From: Mucilaginibacter ginkgonis
GTDB lineage: Bacteria > Bacteroidota > Bacteroidia > Sphingobacteriales > Sphingobacteriaceae
DNA: 64,000 nt
Direction: 5' to 3'
Assembly: GCF_009754905.2 (NCBI RefSeq)
Contig: NZ_CP066775.1
Location: forward strand, 3,534,001 to 3,598,000
Shown: positions 62,786-64,000 of the stretch, one piece after another
Layout: every line of letters starts with the position of its first letter
Position numbering within the stretch: the first letter of the stretch is position 1
The notes under the pieces: generated by a model
Database searches by the model: none
What the model saw: only the letters and a program-made list of their open reading frames with translations
Told to the model about the DNA's origin: nothing
Position numbers and translations under genes: made by a program

Positions 62786-63676
62786 TTATGCTGTTGTTAT
62801 GGATGCGCTGCTAGTTGGTACTGCCCTGTCGACCTTTTTGACAAGGCCTTGCAGCACCGCTCCCGGGCCAACTTCTGTAAACGAAGTAGCTCCGTCTTCG
62901 AGCATATGTTTAACGGTTTGCGTCCATCTTACAGCGCCGGTTAGCTGCGCTATGAGGTTATGTTTTATTTGCTGCGGATCTGTGTATGGTTTGGCATCTA
63001 TGTTCTGATAAACCGGGCAAACAGGGGCTACAATGTTTGTGGCAACGATTGCAGCCTCTAATTCAACCCGTGCAGATTCCATTAATGGTGAGTGGAATGC
63101 GCCGCCAACGTTTAGTTTCAGCGCGCGTTTGGCACCTGCTTCTAACAGTAATTCGCAGGCCTTATCAACACCGGATATAGTGCCCGATATAACCAACTGA
63201 CCCGGGCAATTGTAATTAGCCGGTACAACAATATCGCTCACGCGGTGGCAAATATCTTCAACTTTAAAATCTTCGAGACCAAGTACCGCTGCCATAGTTG
63301 AAGGCTGTATGGCACACGCTTTTTGCATAGCGTTGGCACGGGCCGCAACCAGTTTCAGACCGTCCTCAAAAGATAATGCCCCGGCAGATACTAAGGCAGA
63401 AAACTCGCCGAGTGAGTGGCCGGCCACCATCTCGGGCTTATAATCATCACCCAAAACCTTAGCTAATATCACCGAGTGCAGGAATATTGCAGGCTGCGTA
63501 ACATCTGTTTGCTTCAGCTCGTCATCTGTGCCGCTAAACATGATATCTGTAATGCGGAAACCTAAAATTTCATTGGCCTGCTCAAAAAGCTGGCGTGCCT
63601 GTTCAGACTGGTCGTAAAGGTCTTTGCCCATGCCCACAAACTGGGCACCCTGGCCGGGGAAGATGTATGCTTTCAC
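62786..63676 (-). CDS. fabD: Malonyl-CoA:ACP transacylase
   Basis: Loads malonyl groups on acyl carrier protein for fatty acid synthesis; cytosolic, 296 residues, usual length. The start YIFPGQGAQFVGMGKDLY, the active-site elbow GHSLGEFSAL (Ser near 90), and the His region GGAFHSPLM are intact. It starts 10 nt after the previous gene stops, so it is downstream of the amidotransferase gene in one operon. Confidence 0.96.
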   Translation of the reverse strand: MKAYIFPGQGAQFVGMGKDLYDQSEQARQLFEQANEILGFRITDIMFSGTDDELKQTDVTQPAIFLHSVILAKVLGDDYKPEMVAGHSLGEFSALVSAGALSFEDGLKLVAARANAMQKACAIQPSTMAAVLGLEDFKVEDICHRVSDIVVPANYNCPGQLVISGTISGVDKACELLLEAGAKRALKLNVGGAFHSPLMESARVELEAAIVATNIVAPVCPVYQNIDAKPYTDPQQIKHNLIAQLTGAVRWTQTVKHMLEDGATSFTEVGPGAVLQGLVKKVDRAVPTSSASITTA

Positions 63677-63686
63677 GGGTTATTGG

Positions 63687-64000
63687 TTATGCTTCCTGCA
63701 GGCTTAATATGGCTTGGTCAAGGAAGTTTGGTATCAGTGTATTTTGAGTATGTAATATCTTATCGGGGTCTTCAAGGCGGGCGATCATCTCGTTGTATTT
63801 GGCTTCGCCATGCTCGTCAATTACCTCTTTTTTCTTTACTTCGGTTACAAGGTAAGCCATCATACCCACAGGGTCGGCCTCGGGGTGAAATTGCGTACCG
63901 ACAAAGTATTCGTTAAAGCGTATGGCCATCAATGCGCGGGGGAGATCAACGTACGGCCTTTCTTTTTCTATAGCTAATACTTTTGCGCCAATCTTTTCAA
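63687..64000 (-). CDS. Class I glutamine amidotransferase, 5' part outside the window
   Basis: The frame is open to the window edge on the minus strand, giving the last 104 residues. The GATase catalytic pair appears in VGTQFHPEADP (His-Pro-Glu), with the Cys elbow outside the window. The C-terminal part is a longer helical extension (VTEVKKKEVIDEHGEAKYNEMIARLEDP) than in GMP synthase domains, so a stand-alone GATase of the guaA-like class is more likely. It precedes fabD by 10 nt. Confidence 0.85.
   Translation of the reverse strand, partial: EKIGAKVLAIEKERPYVDLPRALMAIRFNEYFVGTQFHPEADPVGMMAYLVTEVKKKEVIDEHGEAKYNEMIARLEDPDKILHTQNTLIPNFLDQAILSLQEA

Noticed and set aside
1..64000. CRISPR arrays, tRNA/rRNA genes, IS elements, prophage, integron, restriction or toxin-antitoxin systems
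   Set aside because: I looked for regular direct repeats with spacers, tRNA-like cloverleaf ends, transposase and integrase motifs, and paired small toxin-antitoxin genes, and saw none that stood up. The 'holin' at 21739 is a host YqjE-type family, not phage.

Overview
The window looks like chromosomal DNA from a member of the Bacteroidota, most likely Sphingobacteriaceae and close to Mucilaginibacter or Pedobacter; the family and genus are inferred. The support is: SusC/FecA-style outer-membrane receptors with an N-terminal carboxypeptidase-D-like domain, many signal-peptide or lipoprotein periplasmic enzymes, a fused E1 alpha/beta branched-chain dehydrogenase, a VF530 protein, promoters of the TTTG-N19..21-TAnnTTTG type, and almost no Shine-Dalgarno sequences. 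About 57 protein genes are supported, including one 45-codon lipoprotein gene. I see no rRNA, tRNA, CRISPR array, transposase, integrase or prophage. The genome window reads as core and house-keeping DNA broken up by dispersed palindromic repeats.

Layout. 1-8 kb: a YpfJ-type zinc peptidase (cut by the window edge), an M28 peptidase, a siderophore receptor plus PepSY membrane protein operon, and an S1/P1 nuclease with a lipoprotein. 8.6-13.3 kb: fumC, a DUF817 membrane protein, a serine hydrolase, ybaB and a metallo-hydrolase. 13.3-21.3 kb: glgA-glgC, polA, tag, a glyoxalase-fold protein, an alkyltransferase-like protein with trmB. 21.3-28.7 kb: a small envelope-protein cluster (YtxH, holin-X-like), an AI-2E-type permease, an NtrC-type regulator coupled to a tiny DHp-only protein, enoyl-CoA hydratase, a B12-binding subunit, lspA, heme oxygenase and a CheY-like regulator. 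28.7-38.2 kb: a large outer-membrane barrel protein, a DUF5117-type metalloprotease, an aspartyl protease with PDZ, a PBP4-type peptidase. 38.2-46 kb: a GH29 fucosidase, a sphingolipid delta-4-desaturase-like enzyme with a VF530 protein, a methyltransferase, a DUF92 protein, dinB, lutB, a dipeptidase E-like peptidase. 46-58 kb: DUF4198 protein, branched-chain 2-oxoacid dehydrogenase E1, SprT-like protein, feoB-feoA, small secreted proteins, an esterase, a PaaK-like ligase, a GHL10 hydrolase. 58-64 kb: a coiled-coil membrane protein, a 1249-residue sensor kinase, fabD and the end of a glutamine amidotransferase gene.

Themes. Iron is handled in three places (siderophore receptor/PepSY, FeoAB, heme oxygenase). 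DNA repair and replication appear as polA, tag, the alkyltransferase-like protein and dinB. Carbon storage is glgA-glgC.

Most notable observations: (1) two copies, 48 kb apart and in opposite orientation, of a 182-bp intergenic element that align without a single gap at about 77% identity and are packed with TGTCA/TGTAACA palindromes; (2) a bacterial homologue of the eukaryotic dihydroceramide delta-4 desaturase with all three histidine boxes; (3) a 62-residue protein that is only a histidine-kinase DHp hairpin, cotranscribed with an NtrC-family regulator; (4) a set of genes whose -7 box TAnnTTTG lies 3-6 nt before the start codon, which predicts leaderless mRNAs.
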